A model generated the notes under the pieces. That model was given only the letters and a program-made list of their open reading frames with translations. It was not told where the DNA came from and did no database searches. 64,000 bases of DNA from Bradyrhizobium manausense (GTDB taxonomy: Bacteria > Pseudomonadota > Alphaproteobacteria > Rhizobiales > Xanthobacteraceae): assembly GCF_018130615.1 (NCBI RefSeq), contig NZ_JAFCKB010000001.1, forward strand, positions 1 through 64,000. The letters run 5' to 3'. The position numbers and the translations under genes are program-made. Of the stretch, positions 27,102 to 35,862 are shown in pieces (position 1 is the first letter of the stretch; every line of letters begins with the position of its first letter).

Positions 27102-27185
27102 CGTCATTCCGGGATGGTACGAAGGACTAGGCCCGGAATGACGAGATTCCGGGTTCAGTGCTAAACGCACCGCCCCGGAATGACG
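27102..27185. repeat. Intergenic palindromic element of the cattccggg class
   Basis: Sequence from cgtcattccggga through gcccggaatgacga to cgccccggaatgacg forms overlapping palindromes between proB and proA. Related elements occur at 35134-35233, 44102-44183 and 59908-60004. Confidence 0.8.
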
Positions 27186-27305
27186 TCGGACCTAGGTCCC
27201 CGACCTAACGGGCTCGCCGCCGAGGTACCTGCCATACCCTCCCCGCCCTTCGCAGACGCGGGAATTCCGTGCTAGGACACCGCCTTAGCAGAAGGTTTTG
27301 ACCCC

Positions 27306-28601
27306 ATGGCCACCCCCCTCAAAGCCGTCGACGGCAATGCCGATCTTCAGGCTCTGATGTCCGATCTCGCAGGCAAAGCTCGCGCCGCTGCGCGCGTGCT
27401 GGCGCTGGCGCCGCCGGAGCAGAAGAACCGGGCACTGGAAGCCATGGAGCGGGCGATCCGCAGCAATGCGGCAGCGATCCTCGCCGCCAATGCCGAGGAT
27501 GTCGCCGAGGCGCGCGCCTCCGGCAACATGACGTCCTCCTTCATTGACCGCCTGACGCTGACGCCGGCGCGCGTCGAGAGCATGGCCGAAGGCATCGCCG
27601 TCGTGCGCGGCATCGCCGATCCCGTCGGCATCGTCACCGAGAGCTGGCAACGGCCGAACGGCATGACCATCGAGCGCGTCCGCGTGCCGCTCGGCGTCGT
27701 CGGCGTGATTTTTGAGAGCCGGCCGAACGTTGCGGCGGACGCCGGCGTGCTGTGCCTGAAATCAGGCAATGCCGTGATCCTGCGCGGCGGCTCGGATAGT
27801 TTTCGCTCGTGTCGCGCGATCCATGAATGCCTGGTGCAGGGCCTGCGCGAAGCCGGTCTGCCCGAGGCCGCGATCACGCTGGTGCCGACGCGTGACCGCG
27901 CGGCAGTCGGCATGATGCTGTCGGGCCTCAACGGCGCCGTCGACGTGATCGTGCCGCGCGGAGGCAAGAGCCTCGTCGCACGCGTCGAGCAGGAAGCGCG
28001 CGTGCCCGTGTTCGCGCATCTCGAAGGCGTCAACCACGTCTACATCGATGCCAGCGCCGACCTCGCCATGGCGAAGTCGATCGTGCTGAACGCCAAGATG
28101 CGCCGCACGGGCGTTTGCGGAGCGGCCGAGACGTTGCTGGTCGATCGCGCGGCTGCAGCGAAAAACCTGAAGCCGCTGGTCGAGATGCTGATCGAGGCCG
28201 GCTGCGAAGTGCGCGGCGACCACGCGGTGCAGAAGACCGATTCGCGCGTAAAGCCCGCCAGCGAAGACGATTGGGACACGGAATATCTCGACGCGATCAT
28301 CGCGGCGAAGGTGGTCGACGGCGTCGACGGTGCGATCGCGCACATCCAGGATCACGGCTCGCACCACACCGATGCGATCGTCAGCGCGGACGAGGCTGCT
28401 GCGAAGAAATTTCTCAGCGAGGTCGATTCCGCAATCGTGCTGCACAACGCCTCGACGCAGTTCGCCGATGGCGGCGAGTTCGGCTTCGGCGCCGAGATCG
28501 GCATCGCAACCGGCCGCTTCCACGCCCGTGGCCCTGTCGGCGCCGAGCAGTTGACGAGCTTCAAATATCGCGTCCATGGCACAGGGCAGACGCGGCCGTA
28601 A
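27306..28601 (+). CDS. proA: Glutamate-5-semialdehyde dehydrogenase
   Basis: The 431-residue aldehyde dehydrogenase superfamily enzyme reduces glutamyl phosphate to the semialdehyde. The active-site Cys is in [13 protein letters not shown], and [14 protein letters not shown] and [12 protein letters not shown] are typical of ProA. It works with ProB encoded just upstream. Confidence 0.97.
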   Translation: MATPLKAVDGNADLQALMSDLAGKARAAARVLALAPPEQKNRALEAMERAIRSNAAAILAANAEDVAEARASGNMTSSFIDRLTLTPARVESMAEGIAVVRGIADPVGIVTESWQRPNGMTIERVRVPLGVVGVIFESRPNVAADAGVLCLKSGNAVILRGGSDSFRSCRAIHECLVQGLREAGLPEAAITLVPTRDRAAVGMMLSGLNGAVDVIVPRGGKSLVARVEQEARVPVFAHLEGVNHVYIDASADLAMAKSIVLNAKMRRTGVCGAAETLLVDRAAAAKNLKPLVEMLIEAGCEVRGDHAVQKTDSRVKPASEDDWDTEYLDAIIAAKVVDGVDGAIAHIQDHGSHHTDAIVSADEAAAKKFLSEVDSAIVLHNASTQFADGGEFGFGAEIGIATGRFHARGPVGAEQLTSFKYRVHGTGQTRP

Positions 28602-28687
28602 GGCATGGCGCGAGGCGCGGGGCATTGAGCAACAATTTCGTCGTGCCGCGTTTCGTGGCACAAGCGGTCCCGCCCTACACAGAGGGC

Positions 28688-29269
28688 ATGCGCATCGGCC
28701 TGCTCGGCGGCTCATTCAACCCGCCGCATCAGGCCCATCGCGCGATCAGCCGGTTCGCGCTCAAGCGATTGCAACTCGATCGCGTCTGGTGGCTGGTCAC
28801 CCCGGGCAATCCGCTCAAGGAGAACGGCAATCTGCATAAGCTCGGCGAGCGCATGCAGGCGGCGCGCGACGTCGCTGATGACCCCAGGATCGAGGTCAGC
28901 TGTCTCGAATCCGTCATTCGTACCCGCTATACTATCGACACGATCAACACCTTGCGCCGCCGCTTCTCGGGCCTGCGCTTTGTCTGGATTATGGGCGCCG
29001 ACAATCTCGCTCAATTCCACCGTTGGCAGGACTGGCGGCGTATCGCCGGCCAGGTGCCGATTGCAGTCATCGACCGCCCGCCGCAGAGCTTTCGTGCCCT
29101 CGCCTCTCCCGCAGCCAAGGCGCTGGCGCGCTACCGCCTGCCGGAGAACAGGGCAGCGCGGCTTGCAGACCAACCGGCGCCGGCGTGGGTATTCCTGACG
29201 GGATTGAAGCTGAACCTGTCGTCAACGGGCCTGCGGAACCCGGACGGGAGCTGGAAAGGTACAATGTGA
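28688..29269 (+). CDS. nadD: Nicotinate-nucleotide adenylyltransferase
   Basis: The 193-residue enzyme makes deamido-NAD. [17 protein letters not shown] contains the HxGH-type nucleotidyl transferase motif (HQAH), and SSTGLR near the end is the ISSTxxR motif. The ATG at 28688 fits the conserved start, but AGAGGG sits only one or two bases before it, so translation may begin upstream, for instance at the in-frame TTG at 28625. Confidence 0.93.
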   Translation: MRIGLLGGSFNPPHQAHRAISRFALKRLQLDRVWWLVTPGNPLKENGNLHKLGERMQAARDVADDPRIEVSCLESVIRTRYTIDTINTLRRRFSGLRFVWIMGADNLAQFHRWQDWRRIAGQVPIAVIDRPPQSFRALASPAAKALARYRLPENRAARLADQPAPAWVFLTGLKLNLSSTGLRNPDGSWKGTM

Positions 29270-29411
29270 GGCGAAGTGTGCGGATGTTGTGGGGACTCCG
29301 GGCTCTCTGGCATATTGAAACCCTTAACCCCACATGATGTAGTGTAACCGGTGAGCGCTGGATTCGGCGTTCGCGATACAGTGAAAGGAATGGTCCCTGA
29401 CCACATCTGTA

Positions 29412-29831
29412 TTGTCCAAGTCTGTTTTACCGAAGGCAAAACCGGCGCGTAAAACATCGACCAAAGCTGCGGCCTTGAAGGCGCAACCCGACGCCGACAA
29501 GACGCTGAGCCTGATCCTCTCCCGCCTCGACGACATGAAGGCGGAGGAGACGGTCACCATCGACCTTCGCGGCAAATCGGCGTACTCCGACTACATGATC
29601 GTCACCACCGGCCGGGTGAACCGGCACGTCGGCGCGATCGCGGAGAACGTCGCCAAGGGCCTCAAGGAAAACGGCATCAAGAACATCCACGTCGAGGGCT
29701 TGCCCAATTGCGACTGGGTGCTGATCGATTCCGGCGATGTGATCGTGCACGTGTTCAGACCCGAAGTCCGCGAGTTCTACAATCTCGAGAGATTGTACAC
29801 GCAGGGCCCAGGGGCGGCGAAGGCGATCTAG
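29412..29831 (+). CDS. rsfS: Ribosomal silencing factor RsfS
   Basis: The 139-residue protein has an extra basic N-terminus (about 25 residues) before the RsfS core, with DLRGKSAYSDYMIVTTG, HVEGLPNCDWVLIDSGDVIVHVF and REFYNLERLY. RsfS binds L14 and blocks subunit joining when nutrients are low. The start is uncertain: a TTG at 29412 is used because no ATG is in frame before the conserved part. The nadD-rsfS-rlmH order is standard. Confidence 0.93.
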   Translation: MSKSVLPKAKPARKTSTKAAALKAQPDADKTLSLILSRLDDMKAEETVTIDLRGKSAYSDYMIVTTGRVNRHVGAIAENVAKGLKENGIKNIHVEGLPNCDWVLIDSGDVIVHVFRPEVREFYNLERLYTQGPGAAKAI

Positions 29832-29926
29832 GCCTATTTGGCCGATTTCGAATCGGTTGACGCGCATGCTAGCGTCGTGCGCGCGCAATCTGCGCGCGGT
29901 CTGGAAAACACGACCCTGAAGATATC

Positions 29927-30409
29927 ATGCGTGTTGCTGTCATTGCGGTGGGCCGGCTGAAGCAGGGCCCCGAACGGGAGCTTGCCGACCGCTATTTCGA
30001 GCGGTTCGACGAGGCCGGCCGCAAGCTCGGATTCCGCGAGCTCACGATTCACGAAATCCCCGAGAGCCGTGCGCGCGACACCGCGACGCGCATGTCCGAG
30101 GAAGCCGCGGCGATCTCCGCGCACATCCCGGACAAATCGATTCTGGTGGCGCTGGACGAGCGCGGCCAGAATCTGGACTCTACCGTATTCGCACGGCATC
30201 TCGGGCGCTGGCGCGACGAGGGTGCCGGTCATACTATCTTCGTGATCGGAGGGGCGGACGGACTTTCGCCCGAATTGCGCCGTAAGGCCAAGCTCGCGAT
30301 CGCGTTCGGCTCTGCGACCTGGCCGCATCAAATGGTCCGCGTCATGCTTCTGGAACAGCTGTACCGGGCCGCCACCATCCTGGCCGGCCATCCCTATCAT
30401 CGCGCGTGA
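29927..30409 (+). CDS. rlmH: 23S rRNA (pseudouridine1915-N3)-methyltransferase
   Basis: The 160-residue SPOUT methyltransferase shows LDERGQ, IGGADGLSPELR and the C-terminal SATWPHQMVRVMLLEQLYRA knot. It methylates pseudouridine 1915 in helix 69. Its stop overlaps the GTG start of the next gene (GTGA, 30406-30409). Confidence 0.97.
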   Translation: MRVAVIAVGRLKQGPERELADRYFERFDEAGRKLGFRELTIHEIPESRARDTATRMSEEAAAISAHIPDKSILVALDERGQNLDSTVFARHLGRWRDEGAGHTIFVIGGADGLSPELRRKAKLAIAFGSATWPHQMVRVMLLEQLYRAATILAGHPYHRA

Positions 30410-31812
30410 TTCGCGCCACGACGAGCACCTTGCCCAAGAAACCTTGCCCAAGAACCTTGCCCCAACAGATGCGAGCGCCGATCCTCAATCTGCTGCTGAT
30501 TGCAAGCTGCGCCGGCGCAAGCCTCTTCGCTGAAGAAAGCCTCGCGCAAGCCCAGACGGCACCACAGGCCGCTGCCGTCTCGCCCGACGCCATCAAGCAG
30601 CGCGAGCAGGAGCTGGAAGCCGCGCGCGCCAGGCAGAAGAGTGCGGAGGAGGCTCAGGCCAAGCTCAAAGCCGAGATCTCCTCGCTCGGCCAGGATCGCA
30701 CCCAGCTCAATCAGCAATTGATCGACACCGCCGCCAATGTCCGTGCCGTCGAGACCAAGATCGACGAGGCCGAGGCACGGCTGCGGACTCTGAACGGCCG
30801 CGAGCAGGAAGCGCGCTCTTCGCTCGATTCGCGTCGCGCCGACATCGTCGAGGTGTTGGCGGCCCTGCAACGCGCCGGAAGGCGCACGCCACCGGCGCTG
30901 CTGGTACGGCCCGAGGATGCGCTGCAATCGCTGCGCACCGCGATGCTGCTCGGCGCCGTGGTGCCGGAATTGCGCGGCCGCGCCGAGAAGATCGCGAGCG
31001 AGCTCGGCGAGCTCGTGGCCTTGCGCAAGAGCATCGCGAGCGAACGCGACCAGCTCGCCTCCGACCGCGACAAGATCCGCAGCGACCAGACCCGGCTCAC
31101 CGCGCTGGTCGACGAGCGGCAGCGCCAGCAGGCCTCGCGCGAAAAGGATCTCGACGCCGAGAATTCGCGCGCGATCACGCTGTCAAAGCAGGTCGGCGAT
31201 CTCCAGGGGCTGATCGCCAAGATGGAGCAGGACCTGCAAAGCGCCGCCAAAGCGGCGGAGAAGGCGGCCGAGGCCGCAAAACAGGCCGAGGCAAACGCGG
31301 CCGCAGCGGCGGCCAGCGCCAAGCCCGGCCCGGCCGTCTTCAAGGACCGGTCCCGGACCAGCCCGGCGATCCTGTTCGCCTCGGCCAAGGGGCTCCTGCC
31401 TTTGCCGGTTAACGGTAACAAGATCAGGGACTTTGGCGGTTCCGATGGGGTCGGCGGGGTCCAGAAGGGCATTTCGCTGGCCACCAAGCCTGGGTCCCAG
31501 GTCACCACCCCGTGCGACGGCTGGGTGGTCTATGCCGGCCCGTTCCGCAGCTATGGACAACTCTTGATCCTCAATGCCGGGGGCGGGTATCATGTCCTGA
31601 TCGCCGGGATGGAGCGCATTTCGGTCAACATCGGTCAGTTTGTGCTCACGGGGGAGCCGGTCGCGACCATGGGATCGACATCTCAAGTCGCCTCCATTCT
31701 CGCCACGAACGCGAGTCAACCTGTGCTGTATGTCGAGTTCCGCAAAGACGGCACTCCAATCGATCCAGGCCCATGGTGGGCCGCAAATGAAGGCGAGAAG
31801 GTTCGCGGATGA
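30406..31812 (+). CDS. EnvC-like murein hydrolase activator with degenerate LytM domain
   Basis: The 468-residue protein has an N-terminal signal-like stretch, a long coiled coil (about 60-300, Ala/Lys/Glu rich) and a C-terminal LytM/M23 fold. The zinc ligands are missing: the usual HxGxD region reads GVQKGISLA, and the later His-x-His position reads GGGYHVLIAG. This is expected of EnvC-type activators of cell-wall amidases, which do not cleave murein themselves. The GTG at 30406 overlaps the rlmH stop; an ATG at 30469 gives a better signal peptide. The gene is coupled to ctpA by ATGA. Confidence 0.87.
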   Translation: MIRATTSTLPKKPCPRTLPQQMRAPILNLLLIASCAGASLFAEESLAQAQTAPQAAAVSPDAIKQREQELEAARARQKSAEEAQAKLKAEISSLGQDRTQLNQQLIDTAANVRAVETKIDEAEARLRTLNGREQEARSSLDSRRADIVEVLAALQRAGRRTPPALLVRPEDALQSLRTAMLLGAVVPELRGRAEKIASELGELVALRKSIASERDQLASDRDKIRSDQTRLTALVDERQRQQASREKDLDAENSRAITLSKQVGDLQGLIAKMEQDLQSAAKAAEKAAEAAKQAEANAAAAAASAKPGPAVFKDRSRTSPAILFASAKGLLPLPVNGNKIRDFGGSDGVGGVQKGISLATKPGSQVTTPCDGWVVYAGPFRSYGQLLILNAGGGYHVLIAGMERISVNIGQFVLTGEPVATMGSTSQVASILATNASQPVLYVEFRKDGTPIDPGPWWAANEGEKVRG

Positions 31813-33170
31813 TGCGCAAGACTTCAGTTATCCTCCTCAGCGCGGCCACCGGTGCGGCGCTGACGTTGTTCGTGACCCAGCCGCGCGCAGTGTTCATGGG
31901 CTCCAGCGCGCGGGCCGCAACCGCTGACACCTATCGCCAGCTCAATCTGTTCGGCGACGTCTTCGAGCGCGTGCGCTCCGACTATGTCGAGAAGCCCGAC
32001 GACACCAAGCTGATCGAGTCAGCCATCAGCGGCATGCTCACCGGCCTCGATCCGCATTCGAGCTACATGGATGCCAAGAGCTTCCGCGACATGCAGGTGC
32101 AGACCCGCGGCGAGTTCGGCGGCCTCGGCATCGAGGTCACGATGGAAGACGGCCTGATCAAGGTGGTCTCGCCGATCGACGATACGCCCGCCTCGCGCGC
32201 CGGCGTCATGGCCAACGACATCATCACCAATCTCGACGATGAGGCGGTGCAGGGCCTGACCCTGAACCAGGCGGTCGAGAAGATGCGCGGCCCCGTCAAC
32301 ACCAAGATCAAGCTCAAGATCATCCGCAAGGGCCAGGACAATCCGATCGACGTCACGCTCGTGCGCGACAACATCCGCGTCCGCTCAGTGCGCGCGCGCG
32401 TCGAGGCCGACGACATCGCCTATATCCGCATCACCACCTTCAACGAGCAGACCACCGAAGGCCTGAAGAAGGAGGTCGCCAACCTCTCGACCCAGATCGG
32501 CGACAAGCTCAAGGGCTACATCATCGACCTCCGCAACAATCCGGGCGGCCTGCTCGAGGAGGCCGTCACCGTCTCCGACTCGTTCCTGGAGAAGGGCGAG
32601 ATCGTCTCGACCCGCGGCCGTAATGCCGAGGAGACCCAGCGCCGCACCGCGCATGCGGGCGACCTCACCAAGGGCAAGCCGGTCATCGTGCTCGTCAACG
32701 GCGGTTCGGCCTCGGCGTCGGAAATCGTCGCCGGCGCGCTGCAGGACCAAAAGCGCGCGACCATCGTCGGCACGCGCTCGTTCGGCAAGGGCTCGGTGCA
32801 AACCATCATCCCGCTCGGCTCGGGCAACGGCGCGCTGCGCCTCACCACCGCGCGCTACTACACGCCGTCGGGCAAATCGATTCAGGCCAAGGGCATCGTG
32901 CCCGACATCGAAGTGCTTCAGGACGTGCCGGATGAGCTGAAGTCGCGCACCGACACCAAGGGCGAGGCTTCGCTGCGCGGCCACCTCAAGAACGACGGCG
33001 ACGAGAAGACCGGCTCGCAGTCCTACGTTCCGCCGGACGCCAAGGACGACAAGGCGCTCAAGCTCGCCGACGACCTGCTCCACGGCATCAAGAACAGCGC
33101 GTCCGCAGCGCCCACGCCGGGCAGCGACAACAAGGCCGCGCCTGCGGACAAGCCGAAAGCGGCGAACTAG
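31809..33170 (+). CDS. ctpA: Carboxy-terminal processing protease (S41 family)
   Basis: The 453-residue periplasmic protease has an N-terminal signal/anchor, a PDZ domain at about 85-170 (GGLGIEVTMEDG...), and the S41 catalytic region with the Ser in GGSASASE and the Lys in GTRSFGKGSVQ. A charged Lys/Ala/Pro tail follows. Its ATG overlaps the EnvC-like stop by 4 bp, so a cell-wall function shared by both is likely. Confidence 0.95.
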   Translation: MMRKTSVILLSAATGAALTLFVTQPRAVFMGSSARAATADTYRQLNLFGDVFERVRSDYVEKPDDTKLIESAISGMLTGLDPHSSYMDAKSFRDMQVQTRGEFGGLGIEVTMEDGLIKVVSPIDDTPASRAGVMANDIITNLDDEAVQGLTLNQAVEKMRGPVNTKIKLKIIRKGQDNPIDVTLVRDNIRVRSVRARVEADDIAYIRITTFNEQTTEGLKKEVANLSTQIGDKLKGYIIDLRNNPGGLLEEAVTVSDSFLEKGEIVSTRGRNAEETQRRTAHAGDLTKGKPVIVLVNGGSASASEIVAGALQDQKRATIVGTRSFGKGSVQTIIPLGSGNGALRLTTARYYTPSGKSIQAKGIVPDIEVLQDVPDELKSRTDTKGEASLRGHLKNDGDEKTGSQSYVPPDAKDDKALKLADDLLHGIKNSASAAPTPGSDNKAAPADKPKAAN

Positions 33171-33190
33171 GCGCGCCAACCGATCTGACG

Positions 33191-33221
33191 AAAAGGGCGG
33201 CTCCTGGAGCCGCCCTTTTTG
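33191..33221 (+). terminator. Rho-independent terminator after ctpA
   Basis: AAAAGGGCGGCTCC and GGAGCCGCCCTTTTT form a long GC-rich hairpin that ends in a T run, 20 bp after the ctpA stop. Confidence 0.9.
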
Positions 33222-33310
33222 CTTGGAACTCCTGGTGTCCCCGGCCTATCCCGGCCTGCCGCCGCTTGACCTCGGCGTGGTATCGTCGGTGGAGTGATTC
33301 GGGATCGCGC

Positions 33311-34543
33311 ATGACTGAAACGGCCGATGATCTGAGCGCCCCGCTCGGACAGGACAAGCCGCGCCGGAAACGGCGGCTGCGGCTGCCGTTCACGGCCATG
33401 CAACTGCTGGCGGTCATGCTCGGCCTGTTCCTGGTCGCCTTTGCCGGCTTCGCCATCTTCAACAAGGACCCGCTCGGCGGCGAGCCGATGACACGGATTG
33501 CGATCCGCGATCCCAAGACAGCGGACAAGGCGACGGACGCGAAGCCCGCCGCGGGCCACGGCGAAGAGCACGCCCAGGAGAGCAAGGCCGCGGCCAAGGA
33601 GGCACCGAAAGAGGCCGCCTCCGGCGAGCACAAGACCGTCACCATGATCGACGGCTCGACCGGCGCACGCCATGACGTGGTGATCGGCGCTGGCGATGCC
33701 GCGGACAAGGGCGAATCGGCCTCAGCCCCGCCGCCCGTCATGGCCGGAATCGACCCGAAACTGCTGGAGAAATCCCGCTACGGCATGATCCCCGCGGTCT
33801 CCGGCGATCTCAAGCCATTCAACGTCTACGCCGCCGAGGCCGACCGCGCCAAGGCCGCGAAAATGCCGGTCGTGGCGGTCGTGATCGGCGGCCTCGGCGT
33901 TGGCGCCGCCAAGACCACCGACGCGATCATGAAGCTGCCGGGCGCAGTGACGCTGGCCTTCACGCCCTATGGCGCCGACCCCGGCAAGCTCGCCGAGCGC
34001 GCCCGCGCCCAGCGCCACGAGATCTTCCTGCAGATCCCGATGGAGCCCTACGACTTCCCGGATAACGATCCCGGCCCGCAGACGCTGCTGACCTCGCTCA
34101 CCGCCGACCAGAATACCGATCGCCTGTACTGGCACCTGAGCCGGATGCAGGGCTATGCCGGCATCACCAATTTCATGGGCGCCCGCTTCGTCGCGACGGA
34201 GCCGGCGATGCAGCCGATCATCCGCGAGGCCTCCAAGCGCGGGCTCGGCTTCTTCGACGACGGCTCTTCGCCCCGCAGCATCGCGCCGCAGGCAGCTGCG
34301 AGCCTGGCGGTGCCGTTCGGCAAGGGCGACATCGCGCTCGACGCGGTGCCGACCCCGACCGAGATCGACCGCGCCCTGAACAAGCTGGAATCGATGGCCC
34401 GCGAGCGGGGCGTCGCCGTCGGCACCGCCTCCGCACTGCCAGTCTCCATCGAGCGGGTCGGCGCCTGGATCAAGACATTGAGCGACCGGGGTATCCTTTT
34501 GGTGCCATTGACAACCGCGATGCTGAAATCAAAATCCAGCTAA
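33311..34543 (+). CDS. Divergent polysaccharide deacetylase family protein (membrane anchored)
   Basis: The 410-residue protein has a cytoplasmic basic N-terminus, one membrane segment at about 35-55, an Ala/Lys/Glu-rich linker and a C-terminal domain from about residue 185 (VVAVVIGGLGVGAA, IFLQIPMEPYDFPDNDPG) typical of the divergent polysaccharide deacetylase family. Activity on an envelope sugar is assumed, not shown. The ATG at 33311 is preceded by GGGA at 33301-33304. Confidence 0.87.
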   Translation: MTETADDLSAPLGQDKPRRKRRLRLPFTAMQLLAVMLGLFLVAFAGFAIFNKDPLGGEPMTRIAIRDPKTADKATDAKPAAGHGEEHAQESKAAAKEAPKEAASGEHKTVTMIDGSTGARHDVVIGAGDAADKGESASAPPPVMAGIDPKLLEKSRYGMIPAVSGDLKPFNVYAAEADRAKAAKMPVVAVVIGGLGVGAAKTTDAIMKLPGAVTLAFTPYGADPGKLAERARAQRHEIFLQIPMEPYDFPDNDPGPQTLLTSLTADQNTDRLYWHLSRMQGYAGITNFMGARFVATEPAMQPIIREASKRGLGFFDDGSSPRSIAPQAAASLAVPFGKGDIALDAVPTPTEIDRALNKLESMARERGVAVGTASALPVSIERVGAWIKTLSDRGILLVPLTTAMLKSKSS

Positions 34544-34615
34544 ATCAACGAATTGGTACGCCACGGGCCCGAGCGCCTGTTAGCGTCCCGGCAATACGCG
34601 AGAGGGTTTGGCGGA

Positions 34616-35122
34616 ATGGCGCGTTATGAGGATCTGCCCTACCGGACCTGCGTCGGGGTGATGCTGATCAACACGAAGGGGCTGGTGTTCATCGGCCGTC
34701 GCGCCGGCGGCATCGAGCATGTCGACGACGGCCATGTCTGGCAGATGCCGCAGGGCGGCGTCGATCCCGGCGAGGACAATTGGGAGGCCGCCAAACGCGA
34801 GCTCTATGAAGAGACCAGCGTGCGCTCGATCGAGCGGCTCGGCGAAGTGCCGGACTGGCTGATCTACGACATTCCGCGCACGGTGGCGGGGCGCGCCTGG
34901 AAGGGCCGTTACCGCGGCCAGCGCCAAAGGTGGTTCGCGGTGCGCTTCACCGGCAAGGACAGCGAGATCAACGTCGAGAAGCCCGGCGGCGGTGGCCACA
35001 AGGCCGAATTCGTCAGCTGGCGCTGGGAGCCGATGAAAAACCTCCCCTCACTGATCATCCCGTTCAAGCGCCCGGTCTACGAGCGCGTGGTGAAGGAATT
35101 TTCCGCGCTCGCGGATGAGTAA
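34616..35122 (+). CDS. rppH: RNA pyrophosphohydrolase / Nudix hydrolase
   Basis: The 168-residue Nudix protein has the full box [41 protein letters not shown] at the start and [14 protein letters not shown] later are RppH features. RppH removes pyrophosphate from 5' triphosphate mRNA ends. The ATG at 34616 is chosen, with GAGGG upstream. A close paralogue follows. Confidence 0.9.
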   Translation: MARYEDLPYRTCVGVMLINTKGLVFIGRRAGGIEHVDDGHVWQMPQGGVDPGEDNWEAAKRELYEETSVRSIERLGEVPDWLIYDIPRTVAGRAWKGRYRGQRQRWFAVRFTGKDSEINVEKPGGGGHKAEFVSWRWEPMKNLPSLIIPFKRPVYERVVKEFSALADE

Positions 35123-35133
35123 ATCCGTTGTCG

Positions 35134-35233
35134 TCGTTCCGGGGCGATGCGACAGCATCGAACTATGGTGCGCAATCGCGCACCTGAGAACCTCGAGATT
35201 CCGGGTTCGCGCAACGCGCGCCCCGGAATGACG
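35134..35233. repeat. Palindromic element of the cattccggg class overlapping the next gene start
   Basis: The element runs from tcgttccggggcg to cgccccggaatgacg with internal palindromes (gatgcgacagcatcg, gtgcgcaatcgcgcac). Its right end contains the ATG at 35228 of the second Nudix gene, so the repeat may have donated the annotated start codon. Confidence 0.75.
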
Positions 35234-35746
35234 AAAGATGCATCAGTGACGATCGAAAAACCCTACCGTCCCAATGTCGGGATCGCCCTCTTCAATGCCG
35301 ATGGCCATGTGCTGATCGGGCACCGCTTCAAGGGCGACGGCCCCGAGATCATCTTGCCCGGGCTCGACTGGCAGATGCCGCAGGGCGGCGTCGACGAGGG
35401 CGAGGTCTTGCGCGATGCCGCCATGCGCGAGCTCTGGGAGGAGACCAACGTCGTCAGCGCCGACTATCTCGGCGAGACCGACTGGCTCACCTACGAATTC
35501 CCACCCTATGACGGACCGCAGACGCATCGGCTGGCAAAATTCCGCGGCCAACGCCAAAAGTGGTTCGCGCTGCGCTTCACCGGCAAGGATGACGAGATCG
35601 ATCCGCTGACGCCGCGCAACGGCCAGCCGGCAGAGTTCGATGCGTGGCGCTGGGAGCGTCTCGACCGCGTCGCTGATATCGTGGTGCCGTTCCGCCGCGA
35701 GGTCTATCGCGCGGTGGCGCGTGAGTTCGCGTCCTTTGCAAGCTGA
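35228..35746 (+). CDS. Second RppH-like Nudix hydrolase
   Basis: This protein of about 172 residues is a paralogue of the preceding one, sharing [13 protein letters not shown] with REL-EE (full Nudix box), RGQRQKWFALRFTGKDDEI and the C-terminal VPFRREVY. The start is uncertain: the ATG at 35228 lies in a repeat, and the GTG at 35246 (after AAAGATG) is in frame. Either diphosphate-linked nucleotides or RNA ends could be the substrate. Confidence 0.87.
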   Translation: MTKDASVTIEKPYRPNVGIALFNADGHVLIGHRFKGDGPEIILPGLDWQMPQGGVDEGEVLRDAAMRELWEETNVVSADYLGETDWLTYEFPPYDGPQTHRLAKFRGQRQKWFALRFTGKDDEIDPLTPRNGQPAEFDAWRWERLDRVADIVVPFRREVYRAVAREFASFAS

Positions 35747-35751
35747 AAACG

Positions 35752-35775
35752 CGAAAACAACCCCATGCACAGTAG
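35752..35775 (+). repeat. Dispersed 24-bp intergenic motif, copy 2
   Basis: This is identical to 8889-8912 and in the same orientation, a few bases after the second Nudix stop. Confidence 0.8.
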
Positions 35776-35862
35776 CTGGAGGTTTTCGGCGCGATGCGCG
35801 GCGGAATCGACGAAGCTGCTGAGACAGCAGGTGAAATCAGCGCAAGCACGCAAGCGTTCGTG

